NCBI GenBank assembly: GCA_004297545.1
Contig: SCTB01000132.1
Coordinates: forward strand, 1 to 37,078
Length of the DNA stretch: 37,078 bases
Reading direction: 5' to 3'
Origin: Alphaproteobacteria bacterium
GTDB lineage: Bacteria > Pseudomonadota > Alphaproteobacteria > Micavibrionales > UBA2020
Under the pieces are notes generated by a model. The model ran no database searches. It was not told the origin of the DNA and was given only the letters and a program-made list of their open reading frames with translations. The position numbers and the translations under genes are program-made. Shown in pieces: positions 6,039-14,983 of this stretch (positions within the stretch are counted from its first letter, which is position 1; every line of letters begins with the position of its first letter).

Positions 6039-8396
6039 TCAATGCCGCCCGTGCTTCGTCGTCATCCACGCCGCCGCATATAAACCCAGCGCCAGCAGGT
6101 ACAGGAACGCAAAGCCGAACTGCATGGAGTTATATTCCAGCAATCCCCCCAGCATCGCGCCCATCAGGTTATAGGCAAGGACGGAGGCGATGTCTTCCGC
6201 GCCCGCCAGCAGGGTCGAAAAGACGATGCCCGAGAAGAGAAGGGGGCAGGTGAGGGCCGCGATCATGAACAGCTTCACGCCAAAACCCGTGTGCCCAACG
6301 CCGCCGCTTGTCGCCAGGACATAGCCCGCCGCGATGGCGGCCAGCAGCAGCGCATATGGCACGTTCACCTTCTTGAACCGCATCTTGGACACCAGCACGT
6401 TGGCGGCGAAGGCCATGACAAGCACGCCGGTAATCGTGATGCCGACGACCTGCCAGGTATTGCCGAACAGCAGGCCCAGTTCGGTGATCGCCTTGGTTTC
6501 CACCAGCATGAAACCGGCGCCCAGGAAGAAGAACGGCAGCAGGGATTTGTTCCATTTCTGCTCCGGCAGGAAACCGCGCACCATGAACAGGGCAAGCGCC
6601 ATGACCAGCACGAGCGAGACGACATAGGTCGCCGGGTACATTTTGGCGTCCATGTAGAAGAACGGCCAGTCGTCGGTCGGGATGACAAGGCTGTCGTTTT
6701 TCTGCGCCGCGAATTTGGCGGTATGGTCAACGAGGTAATGCGAGTCCATAAATTCCTGCGGCAGTTTCACATCGGCCTTCCTGCGCACCATGAAGGTATA
6801 GGTGTTCTTGTTGTCATACCCGGTCAGGATGGCGACGGGTTTCCCGGCGTCCGGCATATCGGAGAGCATCTGGAATATCTTCTGCCCCATCAGCAGGTTG
6901 GGCAGCGCGAAGGACACGCTCATGAGACCGCCTGTTTTCAGCAGGTTATAGGCTTCGGTCAGGCCTTCTTTCGTGTAAACGAATGAATCCAGCCGCACGT
7001 TGGAGCCGTGCGACAGCAGGATATGCGAGTCCAGAACGCCGTAGACGATAGCGTCGAATTTATCCGTCGAGCGGCGGAAGAAGGTGCGCGCGTCGTCGGT
7101 GACAGGGTTGACATGCGGGTCGTCATAGGGATGTTCGGGGTGGTTCATGCGGCCCAGCGCCATGATGGCGGGATCGATTTCAACAGCTTCGGCCCTCTTC
7201 GCGCCCGAGCGCACGGCGGCAGCCACGTCGTTGCCGGAGCCCGCGCCCACCACGACGACGCGATCCAGCGACGGCGCGGTGCGGAAGGGCAGCTCGTAAT
7301 AGCCGACGACGCCCTTGAGGTCCTCGCCGTCGCGGTTTTTATTGTCCATCGAGAGGTCGAAGACCTTCTGATAGTAGGTGCCGGCCGCCAGAATCTCCAT
7401 GTATCCGTCGGGCTTGGAGGTCTTCTGGATCAGCTGGTAGGGCGAATAGATGCTTTGTATCAGCGGGTCCACGGGCCAGGCGGTGATGAGAACGCAGGCC
7501 AGCGCCGCCGCGATGCCGGTGCGCCGCGCATCCGCAACCGACAGCTGGTACCACAGCACGAGCGCCGCGCTGAAGCCGAACCAGACGACCGGCCCCGTCC
7601 ACATCCAGCTGAAGAAAAACAATCCCGCCACGCCCGCAATGCTGCCCAGAAGGTTGCAGCCGTAGCCGGACAGCGAATTCACGCGGTTCATCACATGGCC
7701 GCAATACTGCGCGACCGGAATCATGACCAGCACGTTCAAAATGAACGCGCCGACCAGCAGCCCGTAGAGCGGCAGGTTATAGAAGACCCACGACATCGTA
7801 TTCGCGGCATGCACCTCGAGCACGGATTTTTCTTCCTGCACGGGCACGAGGAACAGGAAGTTCTGCACTTCGGGCACGCCCATGTGGCGCAGGGCCGTCA
7901 GCGCCAGCAGCGTCACCGCCAGCAGCGGCAGCGCGGCGGGAAGCAGCAGGGGGTTCTTTTTCGCCAGCGCATAGCCGATGCCAAGCCCGCAGAAGCAGGC
8001 CAGCAGCGTGAAGTTTTTATACAGCGCGAAGACCGGGAACAGGCTGGCCTGCCAGCGGATAAGCACGAGTTCGAGGAACAGGGTCGCGCCCGACAGGATG
8101 ACGATAGCCGGATAGATGGACTTTAAAGGCGCGGTCTTCGACCAGTTGTGCAGGGCAGGACTCGCATGGGTGATGACGCTGTCGAGGAATTTTTCGGTGC
8201 GCGGAAAGGCGTAGCGGTAGAAGAAATAGATCGCCGTCCAGAGCAGCACCGCCGTGAACGTCCCCGCCGCCTGCAGGTTCCTGGCGAAGGCCTCGGCCAG
8301 GAAGGGCGTCGCGTAAATCAGCGGCGGAATCAGGAACAGAACGGTCGCGATAATGCCGCAAACGAGGGCGGAAGAAGCCACGCGGACGTAATTCAT
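6039..8396 (-). CDS. Polytopic membrane protein with spermidine-synthase-like methyltransferase-fold domain
   Basis: 785 residues. The N-terminal part (about 1-310) has around eight hydrophobic segments. A soluble Rossmann domain follows (about 330-580): motif I VVVGAGSGND at 381-390, acidic E406 and D408 after VEI, DDAR at 434-437 and a YGVLDSH loop at 452-458. The C-terminal part (about 610-785) has five or six more membrane helices. This arrangement matches uncharacterised membrane-bound spermine/spermidine-synthase-like proteins. The nucleotide pocket for S-adenosylmethionine-type ligands looks intact, but whether it makes polyamines is unknown; free spermidine synthases are about 290 residues and soluble. 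ATG at 8396 is preceded by GGGGGA. It is monocistronic with its own terminator. Confidence 0.8.
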   Translation of the reverse strand: MNYVRVASSALVCGIIATVLFLIPPLIYATPFLAEAFARNLQAAGTFTAVLLWTAIYFFYRYAFPRTEKFLDSVITHASPALHNWSKTAPLKSIYPAIVILSGATLFLELVLIRWQASLFPVFALYKNFTLLACFCGLGIGYALAKKNPLLLPAALPLLAVTLLALTALRHMGVPEVQNFLFLVPVQEEKSVLEVHAANTMSWVFYNLPLYGLLVGAFILNVLVMIPVAQYCGHVMNRVNSLSGYGCNLLGSIAGVAGLFFFSWMWTGPVVWFGFSAALVLWYQLSVADARRTGIAAALACVLITAWPVDPLIQSIYSPYQLIQKTSKPDGYMEILAAGTYYQKVFDLSMDNKNRDGEDLKGVVGYYELPFRTAPSLDRVVVVGAGSGNDVAAAVRSGAKRAEAVEIDPAIMALGRMNHPEHPYDDPHVNPVTDDARTFFRRSTDKFDAIVYGVLDSHILLSHGSNVRLDSFVYTKEGLTEAYNLLKTGGLMSVSFALPNLLMGQKIFQMLSDMPDAGKPVAILTGYDNKNTYTFMVRRKADVKLPQEFMDSHYLVDHTAKFAAQKNDSLVIPTDDWPFFYMDAKMYPATYVVSLVLVMALALFMVRGFLPEQKWNKSLLPFFFLGAGFMLVETKAITELGLLFGNTWQVVGITITGVLVMAFAANVLVSKMRFKKVNVPYALLLAAIAAGYVLATSGGVGHTGFGVKLFMIAALTCPLLFSGIVFSTLLAGAEDIASVLAYNLMGAMLGGLLEYNSMQFGFAFLYLLALGLYAAAWMTTKHGRH

Positions 8397-8536
8397 GTCT
8401 TAAATATCCCCCATATCCTTTGCGGCTTGGGCGCCGCCACCCCTGATGGTCATACAACACCCTGTCATTCGTCAAGGGAAGTGAAGGGGTGGGGAAAAGA
8501 AAAAACATGGCATATCAGCGGATTATCAATTTCTTA

Positions 8537-8565
8537 TGTTCAATTATCGGGGAATCTGCTATAAA
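8537..8565 (+). promoter_or_regulatory. Weak candidate promoter for the 8593 gene
   Basis: TATAAA (8560..8565) has only a poor -35 (TGTTCA, 8537..8542) at 17 bp. It would start transcription near 8572, consistent with translation from 8593. Confidence 0.3.
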
Positions 8566-8592
8566 ATGTCCTTTATCGAAATGAGGGCGTGC

Positions 8593-9312
8593 ATGCAGCT
8601 GAACCGTATCGGAAATCTGGAACAGGAAAGCGATCTCTCGGATCTCGACGAACTCGAGCGCGAACTGGAGATGGAGCTTGAAGACGAACAGCCCGAGGAG
8701 CCACAGCAGATGGCCGCGCAGGATTTGAAAGCGGCGAAAGCTGCCCCGCCGGTCATGTCGGCCACGCCCCAGCAGAACAACACCTTCCTGATCGCGAACG
8801 GCAAGGCGAAGGGTTCGAAATTCGCGCCGCAGGCGAAAGTGTCGGCCTTCGGCTTTTTCCCCGACCAGCCCGCCGCCGGCGACAGCAAGGCGACCGCGCA
8901 GGAACGCAAGCGCGACCCGTTCATGACGCCCATCTCCCTGTTCGACAGCAAGTTTGCCCCGCGCCCGCGCCAGAAGCCCGCTAACGATTCAAAGAACAAG
9001 CTGACTGAAACGGTGGACGTGGGCAGGCCCGAGCCCCAGACGCCCAAAAGCAGCCGCAGCCGCTTCGCCCGCTCGACGGTCGAGGCGCTGCTCTCCATCG
9101 GCGCATTGCCGCTGCAGCTGCTGATCGAGATCGGCCGTTTCCGTTTCGCGAAGGAACACCGCTTCAATTCCCTGCAGCGCCTTGAAAAGGCCCTGGGGCA
9201 GGGCAACGAGGATGCGGAACGCTTCCTGCGCTACCATCCCGGCGCGCTGCGGAAGAAAAAAGAACCGGAACAACTGGCGCCGCCCGCTCCGCCTGCGCCG
9301 ACCGGAATGTAA
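8593..9312 (+). CDS. Hypothetical acidic/proline-rich linker protein, 239 residues
   Basis: The product starts MQLNRIGNLEQESDLSDLDE. An acidic coiled-coil-like segment (about 8-40, rich in E, D and L) is followed by a long low-complexity alanine/proline/lysine region (about 40-150). A more ordered helical segment (about 155-215) contains ALLSIGALPLQLLIEIGRF, and the tail ends APPAPPAPTGM. No known domain. The hydrophobic segment could be an amphipathic membrane-binding or protein-binding helix. The ATG at 8593 is chosen over in-frame ATGs at 8536, 8566 and 8581 because only it has GAGGG upstream. A degenerate copy of its C-terminus may exist at 11402..11455. Confidence 0.65.
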   Translation: MQLNRIGNLEQESDLSDLDELERELEMELEDEQPEEPQQMAAQDLKAAKAAPPVMSATPQQNNTFLIANGKAKGSKFAPQAKVSAFGFFPDQPAAGDSKATAQERKRDPFMTPISLFDSKFAPRPRQKPANDSKNKLTETVDVGRPEPQTPKSSRSRFARSTVEALLSIGALPLQLLIEIGRFRFAKEHRFNSLQRLEKALGQGNEDAERFLRYHPGALRKKKEPEQLAPPAPPAPTGM

Positions 9313-9342
9313 CAGGCAATCACTTAAGCTATTCAATATAAT

Positions 9343-9356
9343 GGGCGTTTTCGCCC
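9343..9356 (+). terminator. Small hairpin after the 8593..9312 gene
   Basis: GGGCG (9343..9347) pairs with CGCCC (9352..9356) around TTTT. No T tract follows, so termination is doubtful. Confidence 0.3.
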
Positions 9357-9363
9357 TGACGGC

Positions 9364-9378
9364 TTAACATTATCTTAA
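9364..9378 (+). promoter_or_regulatory. Exact TTAA-N7-TTAA box (CtrA-type)
   Basis: TTAA (9364..9367) and TTAA (9375..9378) are separated by CATTATC; the left half reads TTAACAT. It lies just before the 9397 gene, at a position where it could overlap a -35 region with GATACC (9388..9393) as -10. Binding is inferred. Confidence 0.45.
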
Positions 9379-9396
9379 GGCGTCTCTGATACCATA

Positions 9397-11370
9397 ATGC
9401 GTAACTGCATATCCTTTAATTATGAGGACAAATTGGCGGAAACGCAGGCAGATCAGCGCCATGATTTGGTCATTGTTGGCAGCGGCCTTGCCGGTACGGT
9501 CACCCTTGTCCAGGAACTGCTGAGGATCTCAGCCGACAAGAACATCACGCCCGACAAACCCGTCGATATCGCGATCCTCGAACGCTACCCCCAGCAAAAA
9601 TTTGGCGGCGTCGCCTATGGCAAAACCGCCGACTTCGAGCAGTTCCGCCTGAACCTGTCGGCCAAGCGCGCCACGCCCTTTATGGCGGATGACATCCCGG
9701 CCGGATTCCCGTCTTTCCCCGATTACATTATCGGCCTTGCGAACAACGCGGACGACCGCCAGCAGAAAGAACGCATACTTGGGTATCTTGAAAACCCGCC
9801 GCGGCAGCTTTTCGGCGATTACCTGGGGCGCCTCGTCGATCTTGCTCTTGAAAAGGCGGGTGGCAAGGCAAAGGTGACGACGGAAATTGGCGAAGCTCTG
9901 GACATGGACGTCACGGGGCCGAGCCCGAAACTGATGGTGCGCATGAAGGATAAAATGCAGACCATCGAGGCAGGGCAGGTCGTGCTTGCGACCGGGCAGC
10001 GCGAAATCCTGCGGCCGGAATTCGTCAAGGACATTGTCGACAGCCCTTTGTACCTTGAAAACATATATTCATCCAACGCGAAACCCTTCTACGACAAGCT
10101 GCTGGGGCAGCCGCCCGGGCACGCCCTGATCATCGGTACGGGCTTGAGCGCGGATGACGCGGCGCTGCGCCTTCTGCAGTCCGGCTATAAGGGAAAGATC
10201 ACGATGATCTCGCGCAACGGGCTGGAGCATGCCGGTTATGGCGCGGTTTCCGTTGAAGAATATCTTAAGAACTCTCTTGTCGGAGAGCCGCGGCCGGAAA
10301 AGAAGCGCGAGCTGGAGAAAACGCCTCCTCGTTTCATGCGGGTCGTCAACGCGCAGGCGCGTCAAATCAAGGAAAAGAACAAGTCCCTCGACGACGTCGA
10401 AAGGGACGTCGTGACGGCGATGCGCCGGGAATTCGGCGTTCTGATGAAGCGCGGTTATACGCCCGAGGAAGTGCTGGGATACTGGGAACGCTTCATTCCC
10501 GACATCGGGAACGCGCTGCCGGATTCCGTCTGCGCCAATATATACAACCGCCATGCCACATGGCTGGGCACGCACCGGGTCGGCACGACGCCGGAGAACA
10601 CGCGCATCATGGAGGAAGCCAGGAAATCCGGCCAGCTCGAGGTCGTAGCCGGATTTATCTCCGCGGAGGACGGCGAAAGGATGTCGGAAAAGAACGGCAA
10701 AATCGTGGCCGCGATCTCCCGTCGCGCGCGCGTCGAGAGGGCGGGCGGCGACAACGGGATCGGGGGCATGCCCCGCAACTGGGATTCTTCCTTCCAGAGG
10801 AACATGCCAAAGGAAACGCTGGAATTCGACGTCGTGATCGCGGGCCTTGGCAACGCCGTCACCTACGACAAGTCGCGCGACCCCTTCTGGGCGAAGATGA
10901 TCGAGAAGGGGCTCGCGATTCCCCATAGGAAGGCGCAGGACGGCATCGAGCTGGATCCCGACGACCTTACGCTGATGGATGCGAAGGGTAAGCGCGTGGA
11001 AAACGTCACCGCCGTGGGCATCCCGGCTTTCGGCGCCACGATGTACGGCCACTTCCCGCATCCCGAGGAGCCGGGGGTCTACGGCGGCCGGATACTTCCG
11101 TTCACTGCGAATATCGTCGGTATCACGGGCGGGATCCTCGCCATGGTGCCGGGGCTGCATGAGAGGCTTATACTGGACCGCGAACAGCTGCCGGTGCAGC
11201 AGACCGTTCTTTCGGCCGCTTCAGCGGCGAAAGGGGGAACACTGTCGCAAATGCAGCGGGGCGACCTGGGGCCGGAATTCACCCAGGCCGGAAGCGGTGA
11301 AGGCGTGGCCGCGCCCTCAACGGCAGCACTGAATAAGGCCGTCGCTGAAACAATCAAGCCAAAAAGATAA
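9397..11370 (+). CDS. FAD/NAD(P)-binding oxidoreductase-like protein
   Basis: 657 residues. An N-terminal dinucleotide-binding motif VIVGSGLAGT (25-34) is followed by a GGVAYG loop, LNLSAKRATPFM (about 86-96) and VVLATGQRE (about 196-203). A second Rossmann motif ALIIGTGLSADDAA (243-256) and late conserved loops (about 490-590) complete the fold. This is the layout of the FAD-NAD(P)-binding family (NAD_binding_9, HcpB-like) of uncharacterised flavoproteins. Substrate is unknown; no signal peptide. ATG at 9397 lacks a ribosome site, while TTG at 9433 has GAGGA 4 nt upstream and would give (M)AETQADQRHDLVIVG, so the true start may be 9433. A CtrA-type box lies upstream. The alanine-rich tail past about 620 looks disordered. 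Confidence 0.82.
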   Translation: MRNCISFNYEDKLAETQADQRHDLVIVGSGLAGTVTLVQELLRISADKNITPDKPVDIAILERYPQQKFGGVAYGKTADFEQFRLNLSAKRATPFMADDIPAGFPSFPDYIIGLANNADDRQQKERILGYLENPPRQLFGDYLGRLVDLALEKAGGKAKVTTEIGEALDMDVTGPSPKLMVRMKDKMQTIEAGQVVLATGQREILRPEFVKDIVDSPLYLENIYSSNAKPFYDKLLGQPPGHALIIGTGLSADDAALRLLQSGYKGKITMISRNGLEHAGYGAVSVEEYLKNSLVGEPRPEKKRELEKTPPRFMRVVNAQARQIKEKNKSLDDVERDVVTAMRREFGVLMKRGYTPEEVLGYWERFIPDIGNALPDSVCANIYNRHATWLGTHRVGTTPENTRIMEEARKSGQLEVVAGFISAEDGERMSEKNGKIVAAISRRARVERAGGDNGIGGMPRNWDSSFQRNMPKETLEFDVVIAGLGNAVTYDKSRDPFWAKMIEKGLAIPHRKAQDGIELDPDDLTLMDAKGKRVENVTAVGIPAFGATMYGHFPHPEEPGVYGGRILPFTANIVGITGGILAMVPGLHERLILDREQLPVQQTVLSAASAAKGGTLSQMQRGDLGPEFTQAGSGEGVAAPSTAALNKAVAETIKPKR

Positions 11371-11401
11371 GAAGTGCGCGCGACTTGCCGCAGCTTTACG
11401 C

Positions 11402-11455
11402 CCCCTGAAGAGAAGGAAAGATCCGGAACTGGCTCCGCCCGTGCTGGGGATGTGA
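11402..11455 (+). pseudogene. Possible relict copy of the 3' end of the 8593..9312 gene
   Basis: Between the convergent genes, the frame ending at the TGA at 11453..11455 reads RRKDPELAPPVLGM. It closely resembles the C-terminus of the 8593..9312 product, RKKKEPEQLAPPAPPAPTGM. It has no start codon or body and is in a different frame from the gene before it. A remnant of a duplication is the simplest reading; chance similarity of low-complexity sequence is possible. Confidence 0.35.
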
Positions 11456-11462
11456 CGCGGCG

Positions 11463-13025
11463 TCAGTCTTCGTTGATGATTTTTAGCAGGTCCCTTTCAA
11501 GGCCGTAATGGCGCACTTTTTCCAAAAAGCGCGGATGCAGATGCGTATACCTGAACTCGCCCGTGATGCGGCCTTTTTCGTCCTCGCCTGTCATTTCGTA
11601 GGAGACGAGATCCTGCAGGGAGATCATTTCGTCTTCCATCCCGACGATTTCGCTGATGTTCATGACCTTCCGTGAGCCGTCGCGTAGGCGCTGGGTATGG
11701 ATGAAGATCTCGAGGGATGAGGCGATCTGCTCGCGGATGGCGAAGACCGGGATGCTTAAGTTCGCCATCGCGACCATGTTCTCGAGGCGGAACAGCGCGT
11801 CGCGCGTGCTATTGGCGTGGAACGTGCCCATCGAGCCGTCGTGGCCCGTGTTCATCGCCTGCAGCAGGTCGAAGGCTTCGGGTCCGCGCACCTCGCCCAC
11901 GATGATACGGTCGGGGCGCATGCGCAGACAGTTGCGCACGAGATCACGCATGGTGATGAGGCCCACGCCTTCCGCGCTGGTCGGACGCGTCTCGAGGCTC
12001 ACGACCTGCGGCTGCTGCAGCTGCAACTCGGCCGCGTCCTCGCAGGTGATGACCCTCTCGCGCGGGGAGATGAACCGGGTCAGGCAGTTCAGCAGCGTCG
12101 TCTTGCCGCTGCCCGTGCCGCCGGTGATAAGCAGGTTGACGCGGCATGCGGCGATGATTTCCAGCAGCGCCGCCGTGCGGGCATCGACGGTGCCTAGGGT
12201 CACGAGCTTGTCGAGCGTCAGGCGCTCCTTCTTGAACTTGCGGATCGTCAGCGCCGAGCCCTTGATCGAGAGGGGCTCCAGGATGACGTTGACCCGTGAG
12301 CCGTCGGGCAGGCGCGCGTCGCAGATGGGGGAGGCCTTGTCGACGTGGCGGCCCACGCGCTCGACGATGCGGCGGCAGACGTTCAGTAGGTGATCCTCGC
12401 TGCGGAAATGGACGCCCGTCTTGTAAATCTGTCCGTTCATCTCGACGAAGACCTCGTTCGGGCCGTCGACCATGATGTCGGAGATGTCGTCGTCCGCCAG
12501 CAGCTCGTCGAGGGGGCCGAGGCCCAGGATGTCGCTTTCGAGCACGCGCAGGATTATCGATTTTTCGGCGGGAGTGAGGTTGAAGTCGCGGTACTGCAGC
12601 ACGGCATCCACGCATTCCGCGATGGATTTCCTGACTTCGTCGTGGTTTTCCATCGCGAAAGTGCGCGCGTCGACCTTGCTGTAAATCTCCTTCGAAATCT
12701 GCTCGACATATTGCTCGATGCGCTCCCGGTATTTCGCGTCGCCGTGGTCGAAGGCGGATTCGATCGTCGGAATCGCATGCGGGTCGTTGAGGCTGATGAG
12801 GTATTTCTTCAGCGCAGGCGTATCCGAGCCGTTTTCAATGACGGCGTCCGGAATTTTCGGGACAATCCTTTCGGCATGTTTGACGGGGGCGGGTTGGGGT
12901 TTCGGGGCCGCTGCAGCGCCCGGCTTGGGCGGCGGCGCGTGGCCGAAGGGCGGATGAGCGGGAATCTCCTTGTGCTCGGTCGCCGCTTCCTGCTCCTCTT
13001 GCGCCTTGCCGAAATGTCGTTCCAT
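11463..13025 (-). CDS. cpaF: CpaF/TadA-type secretion ATPase
   Basis: About 520 residues. A proline/alanine-rich N-terminus (to about 60) precedes the N-terminal domain and a GspE/VirB11-like ATPase core: Walker A GGTGSGKTT at about 302-310, Asp box around CEDAAELQL, Walker B RIIVGEVRG at about 373-381 and His box GHDGSMGTFHANS at about 394-406. The conserved MVDGPNEVFVE segment is typical of CpaF. In the tad/cpa system it powers assembly of type IVb (Flp) pili at the inner membrane. The start at 13025 has GGGGGAGG 6 nt upstream, better than the ATG at 13106. No other cpa/tad gene is visible here, so it is an orphan; it follows the diguanylate cyclase gene after 104 bp. Confidence 0.9.
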   Translation of the reverse strand: MERHFGKAQEEQEAATEHKEIPAHPPFGHAPPPKPGAAAAPKPQPAPVKHAERIVPKIPDAVIENGSDTPALKKYLISLNDPHAIPTIESAFDHGDAKYRERIEQYVEQISKEIYSKVDARTFAMENHDEVRKSIAECVDAVLQYRDFNLTPAEKSIILRVLESDILGLGPLDELLADDDISDIMVDGPNEVFVEMNGQIYKTGVHFRSEDHLLNVCRRIVERVGRHVDKASPICDARLPDGSRVNVILEPLSIKGSALTIRKFKKERLTLDKLVTLGTVDARTAALLEIIAACRVNLLITGGTGSGKTTLLNCLTRFISPRERVITCEDAAELQLQQPQVVSLETRPTSAEGVGLITMRDLVRNCLRMRPDRIIVGEVRGPEAFDLLQAMNTGHDGSMGTFHANSTRDALFRLENMVAMANLSIPVFAIREQIASSLEIFIHTQRLRDGSRKVMNISEIVGMEDEMISLQDLVSYEMTGEDEKGRITGEFRYTHLHPRFLEKVRHYGLERDLLKIINED

Positions 13026-13129
13026 GTTTTCCTCCCCCAAGAATGTTGTATGTATCCATTTAATCATATGCCGCCCATCGGGCGGTTGACTGAAATCAAG
13101 AAACAAAATATGTCATTGATTTCAATTGG

Positions 13130-14824
13130 TTATCCTCTAGCTGTGCGGGCGGGAGCTTTGCCGGCAAGGGCATCGGGCGACACTCTTACCTGATTCCGCC
13201 CGTTGTGTTTGGCTTCATAGAGCGCTTCGTCGGCTTTCGTGATGATGTCGTCGGGCTTGGCGCCGGAATAGGGATAGGTCGCGACGCCGATTGAAACGGT
13301 GACGGCGCCGATCTGGCCTTTGCCTAAGGAAACTTTCATCGCGTGCGTGGCGGCGCAGATCTCGTTGCCGCGTTTCTCCGCCATCTCGGCCGAAGCATTG
13401 GGGAGCAGCAGCACGAACTCTTCCCCGCCGTAGCGCGCGGCGACGTCTTCCTTGCGGGCGGCTTTCGCCAGTACTTGGGCGAAATGGACGAGCACCGCGT
13501 CGCCCGCGTCATGCCCCTGCGTGTCGTTGAACTTCTTGAAATGGTCGATGTCGAGCACGAGCAGGCTGACGGGCTGGCCGTTGCGCTCGGCGCGGCTGAA
13601 TTCGCGCTCCATCGTTTCCTCGAGGTAGCGGCGGTTGAACAGCCCTGTGAGCGGGTCGCGGATGGACTGGTTCAGCAGCCGGTGCTGCAGTTTCAGGTTC
13701 GAGATGGCGAGCGAAGCCTGCTCGCTCACGTTCCGGACGATGCGCTGCTCGTCCTCGCTGATGGACATTTTATCCTGCGCGACCAGCAAAAACATGCCCA
13801 GCGTGTCGCCATGCGCCTGCATGGGCAGGCAGACCGTGCCGCCCTTAGGCTCGGACCTGAAATGCGTGCAGCAGGGCTCGATGCCGCCTGGCTGCGTCGC
13901 GTGGATGCGCCCGCTGCGCAGCGCCCAGCAATGCTCGGGCATGAATTCCGTCTCCACCTTCGTGATGTCTCCCCAGTGGCTTTGAATCTCGACCAGGTTG
14001 CGCGAGTTGTTGAACAGGTAAATCGCGCCGCTGGTGCCGGGCAGCAATTTATGCACCGTCTTGCCGATGATGGCATGGGCCTCTTCCGTGCTGCGGCAGC
14101 TTTGCAGGAAATTCGTCATGCCGCTGATAACGGCTTCTTCCTCCGCATGGCCCTTCGTCTCGGCCAGCGCGCGTTTCAGGGACTCTTCCGACGCGCGGCG
14201 TTTTTTGTTCTCCACGCCGATGGCCAGGAAGACGAAGGCGAGCATGACGCAGCACAAGCCTAAGCCCGCGGCGCCCGCCAGCAGCGTGCGCCGTGCGTCC
14301 TCGTCTGCGGCGGATTGCTGGAGGCCTAAGAGCCGCGTTTCCTCCGCCGACATTTCGTATGTGGTGCGGCGCACGGTTTCCATTTCCTTGGCGCTCAATC
14401 CGTCCCTTACCAGGGAGGCTGCGGCTTTCGGGCCGTCCTTCTTAAAGGCGGCAATGATTTGCTTTGAGGTCGTGATCTGGCGCTCTGCCTGGCTCTCCAC
14501 GAGCTTCAGGCGCGCCGCCTGCGCTGCGTTGTCGGAAACGAGCCCTTCGAGCGCGGTAAAGCGCGGCTGCAGTCCGGTGACCGCCGTTTCAAAGGCGGCG
14601 AGGTCTTCGTTCTCTCCGCTGATGACGTAAAGATAGGTGGAGGACTGCACGTCATGAAGCTGTCCCCGTACGAAGGCGAGCTCGGTGATGATCTGGTGCA
14701 TGCGATCCGCGCCGTCCTGCCGCGCGTCGAAGCCCCGGAAATTGGTATAGACATAGGCCGCATCCGCCGCCAGCACGGCCAAGGCGGCAATAAACCAGAG
14801 AATGATGCGACTGTTCAGTGACAT
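13130..14824 (-). CDS. Membrane diguanylate cyclase (CHASE3-GAF-GGDEF)
   Basis: 564 residues. Membrane helix at about 7-27, a periplasmic CHASE3-like helical domain (about 35-178), second helix at about 181-203, a short linker coiled coil, a GAF-like domain (about 235-380) and a GGDEF domain (about 385-550). The active site is GGEEF at 466-470, with metal-binding aspartates in LDIDHFKKFND (425 onward). The RxxD inhibitory site RKED at 457-460 lies five residues before it, so the enzyme should make c-di-GMP from GTP and be product-inhibited. The CHASE3 and GAF domains suggest response to an extracellular and a cytoplasmic cue, unknown here. It precedes the cpaF-like gene, so c-di-GMP may be linked to pilus activity (inference). 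ATG at 14824 follows CGGGGGTTTAAGG. Confidence 0.92.
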   Translation of the reverse strand: MSLNSRIILWFIAALAVLAADAAYVYTNFRGFDARQDGADRMHQIITELAFVRGQLHDVQSSTYLYVISGENEDLAAFETAVTGLQPRFTALEGLVSDNAAQAARLKLVESQAERQITTSKQIIAAFKKDGPKAAASLVRDGLSAKEMETVRRTTYEMSAEETRLLGLQQSAADEDARRTLLAGAAGLGLCCVMLAFVFLAIGVENKKRRASEESLKRALAETKGHAEEEAVISGMTNFLQSCRSTEEAHAIIGKTVHKLLPGTSGAIYLFNNSRNLVEIQSHWGDITKVETEFMPEHCWALRSGRIHATQPGGIEPCCTHFRSEPKGGTVCLPMQAHGDTLGMFLLVAQDKMSISEDEQRIVRNVSEQASLAISNLKLQHRLLNQSIRDPLTGLFNRRYLEETMEREFSRAERNGQPVSLLVLDIDHFKKFNDTQGHDAGDAVLVHFAQVLAKAARKEDVAARYGGEEFVLLLPNASAEMAEKRGNEICAATHAMKVSLGKGQIGAVTVSIGVATYPYSGAKPDDIITKADEALYEAKHNGRNQVRVSPDALAGKAPARTARG

Positions 14825-14922
14825 GTCTGCCTTAAACCCCCGTCCATTCTAGCCCCGGGCCGGTAAACAGAAGCTTACCGCCCGGAATTTCAAGGAAATC
14901 CGCGGCTATCCGGCTTAAATCA

Positions 14923-14954
14923 TTGACAATTTTGACAAATTATGGCAATATAAT
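14923..14954 (+). promoter_or_regulatory. Candidate promoter region for the 14984 gene
   Basis: Two TTGACA hexamers (14923..14928 and 14932..14937) lie 9 bp apart before a TATAAT (14949..14954). The spacings are 20 and 11 bp, neither ideal, so the true -35/-10 pair is uncertain. Confidence 0.35.
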
Positions 14955-14983
14955 ATCATCAGAGGGGAGCGTTTTCCGCACAC

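Noticed and set aside
7008..8126. A 372-codon plus-strand frame inside the spermidine-synthase-like gene
   Set aside because: Antisense shadow of a membrane protein; composition is dominated by R, H, Q and G and there is no ribosome site.
10069..11160. A 363-codon minus-strand frame inside the FAD protein gene
   Set aside because: Shadow of the oxidoreductase gene; no recognisable domain and atypical composition.
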